The position numbers and the translations under genes are program-made. Positions 1 through 6,721 of a DNA stretch of 54,030 nucleotides are shown one piece after another; the first letter of the stretch is position 1, and every line of letters starts with the position of its first letter. The notes beneath the pieces were generated by a model. That model searched no databases, was not told the DNA's origin, and was given only the letters and a program-made list of their open reading frames with translations. The stretch is from the NCBI GenBank assembly GCA_017649485.1, contig JAGCGS010000023.1, positions 1 through 54,030 of the forward strand, in the 5' to 3' direction. Origin of the DNA: Bacteroidaceae bacterium (GTDB taxonomy: Bacteria > Bacteroidota > Bacteroidia > Bacteroidales > Bacteroidaceae).

Positions 1-390
1 AAATGTTATGTTGTTATGTTGTTATGTCAAGACAATTAAACCGTTTTCACTTGGCAAAGCTGATACAAGCATTGTTCAGTTCTCGGTCATTCGTGTTTAT
101 CTACTCTGATAATCAAACTATTGAAATTAATTAAAAAAAAGATAGCCCATGAGCAAACCAACGGAACCAAATTTTGATGGGTTGAATATGTCGAATCCCA
201 AGTGTTCTACTCAGACATATAATTAACCAACTGCAGCAGACTATGGTTATCTTTAACTGCTCACAGGGAGCTACAAGGGGTCAAGACCCCTTGCTATATC
301 CTCTGATTATTACTCCCTCTCCCTACGGGCAGCCCTCTATATTAGAGGAGGAGTTAGTAACTCTTTGTTCGAAATTGGGATTTATTCCAA
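1..390. other. Intergenic left edge, no gene recognised
   Basis: I see no convincing gene in these 390 bases. Visible structures are a short tandem run of GTTATGTT-like units at the very start, a hairpin at 274-293 (7-bp arms CAAGGGG/CCCCTTG, 6-nt loop) and a second hairpin at 334-348 (CCTCTA/TAGAGG, 3-nt loop). Neither has a T-run, so neither is a textbook terminator for the minus-strand operon that ends at 391. Positions 49-71 resemble 11008-11030, suggesting a dispersed repeat. Confidence 0.5.
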
Positions 391-774
391 TCACTCGGTG
401 ATAAGCTTCTTTCCCTTATACGACTTGCGATGAGCTACAATGAACTCACGATGCTTGTCGGCCCAGGCAGTGAGCTGGACAATGAATGGCACCAACTCCT
501 TTCCCAAATCGGTGAGCTGGTACTCAACATGCAGGGGAACCTCAGGAAAGACTTCACGATTAACCAGCGCATCAGCCTCTAATGTCCTGAGCGTATGGGA
601 GAGCACTTTGGCAGACACATCGGGAATACTCTTTGACAAATCACCAAAACGGACTGAACCCTTCTCATGTATGATCAAGATAACAAGCAGCGACCATTTG
701 TTGCCAAAACGAGCAACCACATTGCGAATGGGACAAACCTCCAAAATACTGTTTTTTTCTTCTTTCTTGAGCAT
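391..774 (-). CDS. HxlR-family winged-helix transcriptional regulator
   Basis: This 127-residue protein has the HxlR family layout: an early Cys (CPIRNVV, residues 14-20), the helix FGNKWSLLVILII and the winged-helix segment RFGDLSKSIPDVSAKVLSHTL, followed by LVNREVFPEVPLHVEYQLT, the typical wing. HxlR proteins are small DNA-binding regulators, some of which respond to aldehydes or redox signals through the N-terminal Cys. It lies 6 bp after the oxidoreductase gene at 781-1740 and is probably the last gene of the operon that starts at 3770, so it may regulate that operon or the oxidoreductase. The ligand cannot be read from the sequence. Confidence 0.9.
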   Translation of the reverse strand: MLKKEEKNSILEVCPIRNVVARFGNKWSLLVILIIHEKGSVRFGDLSKSIPDVSAKVLSHTLRTLEADALVNREVFPEVPLHVEYQLTDLGKELVPFIVQLTAWADKHREFIVAHRKSYKGKKLITE

Positions 775-780
775 AATTAT

Positions 781-1740
781 TTACATTTTTAGAATTATCT
801 TCCCTCCTGCCCCACCTTGTTCCAGCAAGGTATGTGCCTCAACAATCTCATCCATCGTGAACACCTTGGCATAGAGGGGCTGGATATGTTTTTTTCCTAT
901 TAACTCAAACATGCCATTAATGGCTTTCTTTGATGGATAATTGGAATAGAAGCCCGTGAGAAATACACCATTGGGAATGAATTTGATAGGATCGAAGTGC
1001 TGTATGGTATAGACATTGCCAAGCACACCAGTGCTGCACACATAACCAGGACGGCTGACCGTCAGCAAGGAATCTTGCAAGGTCTTGGGTCCTATCAGCT
1101 CCAGAATCTTGTTGGGCTTTGCCTTGAAAATGCGACGGCTCAACTCACCATTATCAATGGTGCAGTGGTCGGCTCCAATGGCTTCTAATTTCTCGAACGA
1201 CTCCTCCCGACGACATGCAGCTATCACCTTTGCACCGATGGCCTTAGCCAGTTGTATGGCGGCCTGCCCTACTGAGCTGGTGGCCCCACGAACCAACAGG
1301 GTGTCGGAGGCTGATAACTGCAAACACTCAAACAAAGAGCCGTAAGCAGTATAGTAGGTTTCGGGCACAGCAGCCAAAGAAACCCAGTCATAATCATAAT
1401 CTACCTTGAATACATGAGTATATGGAAGCAGGGCATACTCGGCATAGCTGCCGTTGAACGAGCGACCCATGCCACCCATCAAGGCTATCACCTTGTCGCC
1501 TTTGCGGAAATCGCAATCAGAGGGGTCAGCTATCTCGCCCACACACTCGATGCCTGGCACAATTGGGGTATTGATATAGTCGTTGTCGGCCTCAAACATC
1601 CTCAGCAAAGCCTCCGAATGGTTCAGTCCGGCAGCATGAACCTTCACCAGCACCCAGCCTGGCCTTACCTTAGGAACAGGAATTTCGCTTACTTTTAACG
1701 CTTCCGCCTTGCAGCATTTATCAATCACTATAGCTTTCAT
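781..1740 (-). CDS. Zinc-independent MDR oxidoreductase, quinone oxidoreductase-like
   Basis: This is a 319-residue medium-chain dehydrogenase/reductase. It has a GroES-like N-terminal half (PGWVLVKVHAAGLNHSE; PGIECVGEI near residues 63-70) and a nucleotide-binding motif GATSSVGQAA at about 152-161. The structural-zinc Cys cluster of alcohol dehydrogenases is absent, which points to the quinone oxidoreductase branch that reduces quinones or enones with NADPH. I place the start at the ATG at 1740 because it overlaps the stop of the upstream radical SAM gene (TAATG). A five-residue upstream extension to 1755 is possible but less likely. It sits between the radical SAM gene and the HxlR regulator, and its substrate is unknown. 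Confidence 0.85.
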   Translation of the reverse strand: MKAIVIDKCCKAEALKVSEIPVPKVRPGWVLVKVHAAGLNHSEALLRMFEADNDYINTPIVPGIECVGEIADPSDCDFRKGDKVIALMGGMGRSFNGSYAEYALLPYTHVFKVDYDYDWVSLAAVPETYYTAYGSLFECLQLSASDTLLVRGATSSVGQAAIQLAKAIGAKVIAACRREESFEKLEAIGADHCTIDNGELSRRIFKAKPNKILELIGPKTLQDSLLTVSRPGYVCSTGVLGNVYTIQHFDPIKFIPNGVFLTGFYSNYPSKKAINGMFELIGKKHIQPLYAKVFTMDEIVEAHTLLEQGGAGGKIILKM

Positions 1741-2768
1741 TAATCTTTCCAACATTGAGGATCAGGTGCATAGAAGTTTTTAGTATAGCCAAAGGCAACG
1801 GCAGGACAGCCCCGACAAAAACGCAGCAACTCGCACTTACCGCATTTCTCAAAGCGTTCGTGCTGGCGATACTGATCCATCTTCTCGCCATAAAACACAT
1901 CAGACAGCTCCTCATCAACCGTACCTACATAGCTTTCGAAGCGGCGGCAAGCCATCAGCCTACCCTCAGCCGAAATGGTAAAATGGCAGTTGCTGCAATT
2001 ACAGCCGTCATAGATGGTTTCTTCGTCAAGACCTTCGGGAATCTTGAACAAGCCTTTCTCATACAGGAACAATGTCCACAAATGGTCCTTCAGGTTAAAG
2101 GTAGTATCAGTGCCTCTGTACTGCTCGTATTTCGCCCAGCATTTCTCCAAGAGTTCACGATACTTCAACGGCTCTATGTGCCAACCTTTATCGGGCGCAG
2201 CCTTGTCCTCGCTCGTAGGACAATAACGGCCAAAGGCAAAGATATCAGCATGATGCTCGACCACCAAATCGATGATATCAGGAATTTCATGGATATTGGT
2301 ACCCGAAACTGTAGTCATGATGGCGCAATGCATCCCCGACTTGCGGATGGTGGCTATGGCTTCCAATGTGCGGTCAAAAGAGCCTGGCTTACGGAAATAG
2401 TCGTGAGTCTCTCGCATTCCGTCAATACTCAGCTGATATTTACGACATCCAAGGCTTTTCAGTCGCTGGCAAACCTCATCAGTTAAATGAAAAGGATTCC
2501 CCATGATGGTGAAAGGTATGTCATGACGATGCACCAACTCAAGGAAATCCCAAAAGCGACTGTGCAAAATGGGGTCGCCACCTGTTATGTATAAATATGG
2601 CAAACGTCCCATTCGCTGACACATGCGCTCCACGTTGGCAAGCACTGTTACTAATCTCTCCCAGGGCATCTCAATGAGCTTAGTATGCCCTTCGGAGAAG
2701 ATGTAACAATGCTTGCAACGTTGGTCGCACTCATCAGTTATGTGCCACTGAAAAGCAAAGTACTCCAC
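1740..2768 (-). CDS. Radical SAM/SPASM enzyme, ACGX-type peptide maturase
   Basis: The 342-residue protein opens with the radical SAM motif CDQRCKHC (Cys14, Cys18, Cys21), which binds the 4Fe-4S cluster that cleaves S-adenosylmethionine. Its C-terminus carries a SPASM domain for auxiliary Fe-S clusters: C-x7-G-x4-C, then CGKCELLRFCRGC, and a last Cys four residues from the end. SPASM enzymes commonly modify ribosomal peptides. The start is a GTG at 2768, only 5 nt after the stop of the repeat peptide gene, which implies coupled translation and makes that peptide the likely substrate. The pairing matches the 'ACGX system' named in TIGRFAM/NCBIfam, as I recall it. A thioether or other Cys/C-alpha linkage is the obvious expectation, but it is an inference. 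Confidence 0.88.
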   Translation of the reverse strand: MEYFAFQWHITDECDQRCKHCYIFSEGHTKLIEMPWERLVTVLANVERMCQRMGRLPYLYITGGDPILHSRFWDFLELVHRHDIPFTIMGNPFHLTDEVCQRLKSLGCRKYQLSIDGMRETHDYFRKPGSFDRTLEAIATIRKSGMHCAIMTTVSGTNIHEIPDIIDLVVEHHADIFAFGRYCPTSEDKAAPDKGWHIEPLKYRELLEKCWAKYEQYRGTDTTFNLKDHLWTLFLYEKGLFKIPEGLDEETIYDGCNCSNCHFTISAEGRLMACRRFESYVGTVDEELSDVFYGEKMDQYRQHERFEKCGKCELLRFCRGCPAVAFGYTKNFYAPDPQCWKD

Positions 2769-2773
2769 TGCGC

Positions 2774-2986
2774 TTATTTTTCACCAGCACCGCATGCGCT
2801 TCCGCAAGCAGCAGGTTTCTCCTCAGCAGGTTTGTCACCTGCACCACATGCGCTACCACAAGCAGCTGGCTTCTCTTCAGCTGGTTTGTCACCTGAGCCA
2901 CAAGCAGCACCACAAGCAGCCGGCTTCTCATCATTCAACATAATGCCCTGAGCACTATGCGCAAAATTGTAATCAACTCTTTTCAT
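2774..2986 (-). CDS. ACGX-repeat peptide, predicted RiPP precursor
   Basis: This 70-residue peptide has a leader of about 19 residues (MKRVDYNFAHSAQGIMLND) followed by two full copies and one shortened copy of an 18-residue unit of the form EKPAACGxACGxGDKPAE, at residues 20-37, 38-55 and 56-70. Each unit carries two ACG motifs, giving six Cys (25, 29, 43, 47, 61, 65), all in the repeat part. There is no export signal of the usual kind. The adjacent radical SAM/SPASM gene begins 5 nt downstream, so this is the probable substrate. Repeats between the units are also visible in the DNA, consistent with growth by duplication. ACGX-repeat peptides are a named family, but I know of no characterised product. 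Confidence 0.85.
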   Translation of the reverse strand: MKRVDYNFAHSAQGIMLNDEKPAACGAACGSGDKPAEEKPAACGSACGAGDKPAEEKPAACGSACGAGEK

Positions 2987-3017
2987 CTTCTTCTTTTTTT
3001 AAGTTAATATAATATAC

Positions 3018-3770
3018 TTATTTCTTCAACGCCCATGCTAACAGATCGGTAATATAGGCACGGCTATCCTTGCCCCACCAACGAGTTTCCATCCTATTGG
3101 TCACCTTTCGCACGCCATCAGGATAGCCCAACAGTAAACCCACCATTGTGTCGCCTCCCACAAACAGCTTTCCGCCTTTCTTAGTCTTCACATACGTGCC
3201 GTGCAGCCAACCATCTTCCATACATACACTTACAGGCGTACCACCAGTCATCACACAGGCACCACTATAAGGAATTTCATAACGCTCCTTAAATATCTCG
3301 CTTTTGAATGAAACGGCTCCCACGTTGCCAGGCAGGGGCACATCCTTGCCAAACTCAATGCCAAAAGGACGAGTAACATCGTTGGCACCATAGCGGTCTA
3401 AATCCACACGGTGGTTATCATCCACAAAGAAGATGAGCGACCCGCCTTTATTCACATAGTTCACCAGCGCCTGCTTCTCAACCTCAGTTAAGTCTTTCTG
3501 CAATTTGTTGCTCAAAGGTGATAGCATCACCAAAACATCAATCTTCTTGAGAAGTTGTGGGGTTATCTCAGCATCATTATTCACTACCAATTCAGCACCA
3601 AGCTGTTGTGCCATCTCTGTATAGGCAGGCACCACCAGAGGATAAGTCTCATGTCCCTCGTAAACATCTGTACACTGACTGTGAGACAAGTCAAACATAA
3701 TCCTCTTTTGAGCTTGAATGCTCACCGCCACAGCCATCAGCACTATTGCTATTGTCAATATTTTCTTCAT
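3018..3770 (-). CDS. Secreted DUF4350-like protein, glutamine amidotransferase-like fold
   Basis: This 250-residue protein starts with a signal peptide (MKKILTIAIVLMAVAVSIQAQ) and so should act in the periplasm. The body alternates beta strands and helices as in class I glutamine amidotransferase-like or DUF4350 domains: RIMFDLSHSQ, IDVLVMLSPLS, LVNYVNKGGSLIFFVDDN, then GKLFVGGDTMVG. I see no obvious catalytic Cys-His-Glu triad, so it may bind rather than hydrolyse. It is the first gene of the operon containing the ACGX peptide and the radical SAM enzyme; 31 nt separate it from the peptide gene. A -7 box lies at 3793-3800. A role in handling the modified peptide outside the cytoplasm is possible but speculative. 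Confidence 0.7.
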   Translation of the reverse strand: MKKILTIAIVLMAVAVSIQAQKRIMFDLSHSQCTDVYEGHETYPLVVPAYTEMAQQLGAELVVNNDAEITPQLLKKIDVLVMLSPLSNKLQKDLTEVEKQALVNYVNKGGSLIFFVDDNHRVDLDRYGANDVTRPFGIEFGKDVPLPGNVGAVSFKSEIFKERYEIPYSGACVMTGGTPVSVCMEDGWLHGTYVKTKKGGKLFVGGDTMVGLLLGYPDGVRKVTNRMETRWWGKDSRAYITDLLAWALKK

Positions 3771-3792
3771 CTTTTCTCTTGTTTTGTTTTTG

Positions 3793-3823
3793 CAAAAGTA
3801 ATGAGAAATATTTTATCATGCAA
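3793..3823 (-). promoter_or_regulatory. Promoter of the radical SAM/ACGX operon
   Basis: On the minus strand TACTTTTG (3800-3793) fits the Bacteroidetes -7 consensus TAnnTTTG. A weaker -33 element, TTG, lies 20 bp upstream at 3823-3821. Transcription would start about 15 nt before the ATG at 3770. Confidence 0.6.
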
Positions 3824-3974
3824 TAGGTTACAAATCTGTTCCATAGTAACCTAAAAGTTTACTTTGGTGTTCTCAGACGATAACGAGCTGGTTAAAAAAA
3901 GTTAATCGTCATTTGGGACATCTTTTTGCTTGGTTATTCATACGAAACAATCAAGCCACTTTTTTGTAAGAAAA

Positions 3975-4006
3975 TTTGATATTATAAGCCTAAATACTTA
4001 TTTTTG
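3975..4006 (+). promoter_or_regulatory. Promoter of the AraC-family gene
   Basis: A TTTG at 3975-3978 and TATTTTTG at 3999-4006 are separated by 20 bp, a very good match to the Bacteroidetes -33/-7 promoter. The divergent promoter for the ACGX operon lies about 150 bp away, so the AraC protein could control both from this 267-bp intergenic region. Confidence 0.7.
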
Positions 4007-4037
4007 CGGTTAAGTAAAATACTGAATAAGATTTCAG

Positions 4038-4940
4038 ATGACTATTGACCTTTACATTGATCAGCCTAATGACTATGCGCTTGACATCGGAGCTCCCACC
4101 TATCATCCCCATGTCTCAATCATCAGCTATGACGAGGTCGGCCCGATAAGGCATACTATGAACCGCTTTAATGTATTTGGGCTTTTTCTTCAGGAGGAAT
4201 TTCCTGAGGATTTGGTATATGGCATTGGTAAGTATAAGCACGCCAATGGATCGCTTTTGGCTTATTCTCCCGGACAAGTGGGTGGTAAGCCATTCAATGG
4301 TACATACTGCCAGTATCACGGATGGGTACTGCTGTTTGATGCTACTTTCATTCAGGGTACAGAGATAGAAAGGCACCTTGCTGACTATCATTTCTTTTCG
4401 TACGACACAAACGAAGCGCTCATCCTGACTGATGATGAGAAGGAGATTTTGAACGGTTTGATGCAGAATATCCGCACCGAACTGCAACAGACAAGCGGAG
4501 AAGCACATACAGATATCATCGTCAAAGATTATATCCTGCTGATACTTGACTATTGTAACAGGTTTTATGCCAGACAATTTAAGGATCTATCAACTGCAGT
4601 AGTAAACATATTGGCACGTTTTCAGCGACTACTCACTGACTATTATGATCAGGGGCTGCAAGCAAAATATGGGTTGCCCAGTGTGAGCTACTGTGCACGT
4701 GAGCTATGCCTTTCTCCTGGCTATTTTGGCGATATTCTGCGCAATACAATGGGCGATAATCCCAAAAACTACATCAACAATTTCATCATCATGCGTTCGA
4801 AGAACCTCTTGCTGGGGGGAATGCAAGTGAAACAGGTAGCTGAGGAACTTGGCTTTGAATATGCCAACCATTTCACCCGACTATTTAAAAAGATTACCGG
4901 ACTGACACCCTCTGCTTTTCTGGCTTCAGCACAGCTATAA
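4038..4940 (+). CDS. AraC-family transcriptional regulator
   Basis: The 300-residue protein has an N-terminal sensing domain of about 190 residues and a C-terminal double helix-turn-helix at roughly 205-298. The signature parts are YCARELCLSPGYFGDILRNT for the first helix-turn-helix, and VKQVAEELGFEYANHFTRLFKK with ITGLTPSAF for the second. It is transcribed divergently from the ACGX operon and is followed at 5033 by a cyclophilin-like lipoprotein and an alpha/beta hydrolase. It may therefore regulate either side or both. The effector is not evident from the N-terminal domain. Confidence 0.92.
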   Translation: MTIDLYIDQPNDYALDIGAPTYHPHVSIISYDEVGPIRHTMNRFNVFGLFLQEEFPEDLVYGIGKYKHANGSLLAYSPGQVGGKPFNGTYCQYHGWVLLFDATFIQGTEIERHLADYHFFSYDTNEALILTDDEKEILNGLMQNIRTELQQTSGEAHTDIIVKDYILLILDYCNRFYARQFKDLSTAVVNILARFQRLLTDYYDQGLQAKYGLPSVSYCARELCLSPGYFGDILRNTMGDNPKNYINNFIIMRSKNLLLGGMQVKQVAEELGFEYANHFTRLFKKITGLTPSAFLASAQL

Positions 4941-5006
4941 TAAACTATCGTCAATAATGGTATATTATTCAACAATCTATATATGCAGACAGATTTACTA
5001 TTGTTG

Positions 5007-5014
5007 TATCTTTG
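5007..5014 (+). promoter_or_regulatory. -7 box upstream of the cyclophilin-like lipoprotein gene
   Basis: TATCTTTG fits TAnnTTTG exactly and lies 30 bp before the preferred ATG at 5045. I see no clear TTTG at the expected -33 distance. Confidence 0.5.
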
Positions 5015-5044
5015 CAACATAGTAAATAAAAGATGTATGACACA

Positions 5045-5557
5045 ATGAGAAAATATCTATTATTGCTGGTGGCCAGTATATGTTTAGGATGCTCGCATGA
5101 TGACAATGTGATGGCACAAATGCCAATTCCTACTACGGAAATTAAGAGTAGTGAAAAGGAAACTGAAAACCAAGAAGAAAAGGAAACTGAAATGAAAAAG
5201 GAGATTTACATGACAGTTGGCGAAAACAAACTGACTGTAAAACTGGTGGATAACAATGCTACAAAAGCATTGGTTGAAGCACTGTCTGACGCGCCCATAA
5301 CGTACGAAGCCAACGATTATGGTGGCTTCGAGAAAGTAGGAGCTTTGGGCAGATCACTGCCCATAAGCAACACGCAGCTCACCACTAAGCCAGGTGACGT
5401 TATTCTTTATAACGGCAACCAGATTGTGCTATTTTATGGCAGCAACTCATGGAGCTATACCCGGCTGGGAGAGATGCTGTATCAGTCGATTGACGAATTG
5501 AAGAGCTTCTTGAGGGCAGGCCAAGGCAGCATCATGGTGACACTATCATTGGAATAA
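5045..5557 (+). CDS. Lipoprotein with cyclophilin-like fold
   Basis: The protein begins MRKYLLLLVASICLGC, a lipoprotein signal with the lipid-modified Cys at residue 16. After an acidic linker rich in Glu and Lys there is a domain of about 115 residues (EIYMTVGENKLTVKLVDNNA ... GDVILYNGNQIVLFYGSNSW) typical of the bacterial cyclophilin-like family. Those proteins share the cyclophilin barrel but usually lack demonstrated isomerase activity. I prefer the ATG at 5045 over the in-frame ATG at 5033 because it gives a standard lipoprotein signal and a normal leader after the -7 box at 5007-5014. It lies 11 bp before the alpha/beta hydrolase lipoprotein and is probably cotranscribed with it. Confidence 0.82.
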   Translation: MRKYLLLLVASICLGCSHDDNVMAQMPIPTTEIKSSEKETENQEEKETEMKKEIYMTVGENKLTVKLVDNNATKALVEALSDAPITYEANDYGGFEKVGALGRSLPISNTQLTTKPGDVILYNGNQIVLFYGSNSWSYTRLGEMLYQSIDELKSFLRAGQGSIMVTLSLE

Positions 5558-5568
5558 CCTATAACAAT

Positions 5569-6696
5569 ATGAAAAAATCTTATTTAACCCTAATCTTCGC
5601 TACCGCACTGCTGACAGCTTGCAGTACGAAGGTTACTAACGAATCAAAAATGGCAAAAATGGAACTGACACAGGAGTGGGACAAAGTGTTCCAACTTAGC
5701 GAAAAGGTAAACCACCGCAAGGTGATGTTTGACACACAGTATGGCTTTACGCTGGCGGCCGACCTGTATGAGCCGAAGGAATCATCGGAAGGGAAGCTGG
5801 CAGCTATCGCTGTAAGCGGACCGTTCGGTGCCACTAAGGAACAATCGAGCGGACTCTATGCTATGCGTATGGCTGAGCGAGGATTTGTTACAATAGCCTT
5901 CGACCCGTCTTTCACTGGAGAGAGCAGCGGAGAACCAAGACGAACAGCATCACCCGACATTAATACGGAAGACTTTATGGCAGCTGTTGATTATCTCTCT
6001 ACCCTACCTCAGGTTGACCCTGAGCGAATTGGCATTATCGGCATCTGCGGCTGGGGAGGCATCGCCCTGAACGCTGCTGCCGCCGACACCCGGATCAAGG
6101 CAACTGTGGCAAGTACTATGTATGACATGAGTCGCGTCAGTGGCAATGACTACAACGATGCTTTCGACATAGAGGAGGCACGCCACAAGAACCGCGAAAT
6201 GCTGTCAAAGCAGCGTCTCGTCGACCCGATGGCTATGGCTGGTGGCGTACTGGATAGCGTACCTTGGCAGGCTCCGCAGTTCGTGAAGGACTACCATGAT
6301 TATTACAAGACATCACGTGGCTATCATGCCCGCAGCGGCAATTCCAACGACGGTTGGCGCACCATCGGCACACAGGCCTACGCCAATACCCGTTTCCTCT
6401 ACTATATCAACGAGATACGCTCAGCTGTAATGGTGATGCACGGTGAGGATGCCCACTCACGCTACTTCGGTGAGGCTGCCTTTCATTATATGGTTGAAGG
6501 CAAAGCTGAGGGGTATAACACTGTCGTTAAGCCCAACCCTGTGCCAGAAAACAAGCAGTTGCTCATTATCCCCAATGCTTCTCATACCGACCTCTACGAT
6601 GGTGGCTTTACTCAGCCGGCAGGCAAGGGTGAAAGCAAGAACCTCATCCCCTGGGATAAGCTCGCTGACTTTTTCAATCAATATCTAATCAAATAA
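5569..6696 (+). CDS. Alpha/beta hydrolase lipoprotein, dienelactone hydrolase-like
   Basis: The 375-residue protein starts with a lipoprotein signal ending LLTAC (Cys18). The nucleophile elbow reads GICGWGG, placing Cys160 where most alpha/beta hydrolases have Ser, as in dienelactone hydrolases. The likely acid is Asp294 (MHGEDAHS) and the likely His is His339 (NASHTDLYD). It should act in the periplasm or on the outer membrane as an esterase, lactonase or peptidase-like hydrolase; the substrate is unknown. It follows the cyclophilin-like lipoprotein by 11 bp and precedes the GH106 gene by 25 bp, so the three may form one transcription unit. It could deacylate plant or bacterial glycans, but that is only inferred from the neighbours. 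Confidence 0.85.
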   Translation: MKKSYLTLIFATALLTACSTKVTNESKMAKMELTQEWDKVFQLSEKVNHRKVMFDTQYGFTLAADLYEPKESSEGKLAAIAVSGPFGATKEQSSGLYAMRMAERGFVTIAFDPSFTGESSGEPRRTASPDINTEDFMAAVDYLSTLPQVDPERIGIIGICGWGGIALNAAAADTRIKATVASTMYDMSRVSGNDYNDAFDIEEARHKNREMLSKQRLVDPMAMAGGVLDSVPWQAPQFVKDYHDYYKTSRGYHARSGNSNDGWRTIGTQAYANTRFLYYINEIRSAVMVMHGEDAHSRYFGEAAFHYMVEGKAEGYNTVVKPNPVPENKQLLIIPNASHTDLYDGGFTQPAGKGESKNLIPWDKLADFFNQYLIK

Positions 6697-6721
6697 GGAA
6701 TTTATCAAAAATAATAGGCTT

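Noticed and set aside
440-874. A plus-strand frame over the HxlR gene
   Set aside because: The minus-strand HxlR protein is well conserved in character; the plus frame is a shadow.
1755-2486. A 243-codon plus-strand frame over the radical SAM gene
   Set aside because: The radical SAM motif and SPASM Cys pattern are on the minus strand and the frame has no signature.
2774-2986. Tandem repeats that could suggest a CRISPR array
   Set aside because: The copies are contiguous, in frame and without variable spacers; they encode the ACGX peptide.
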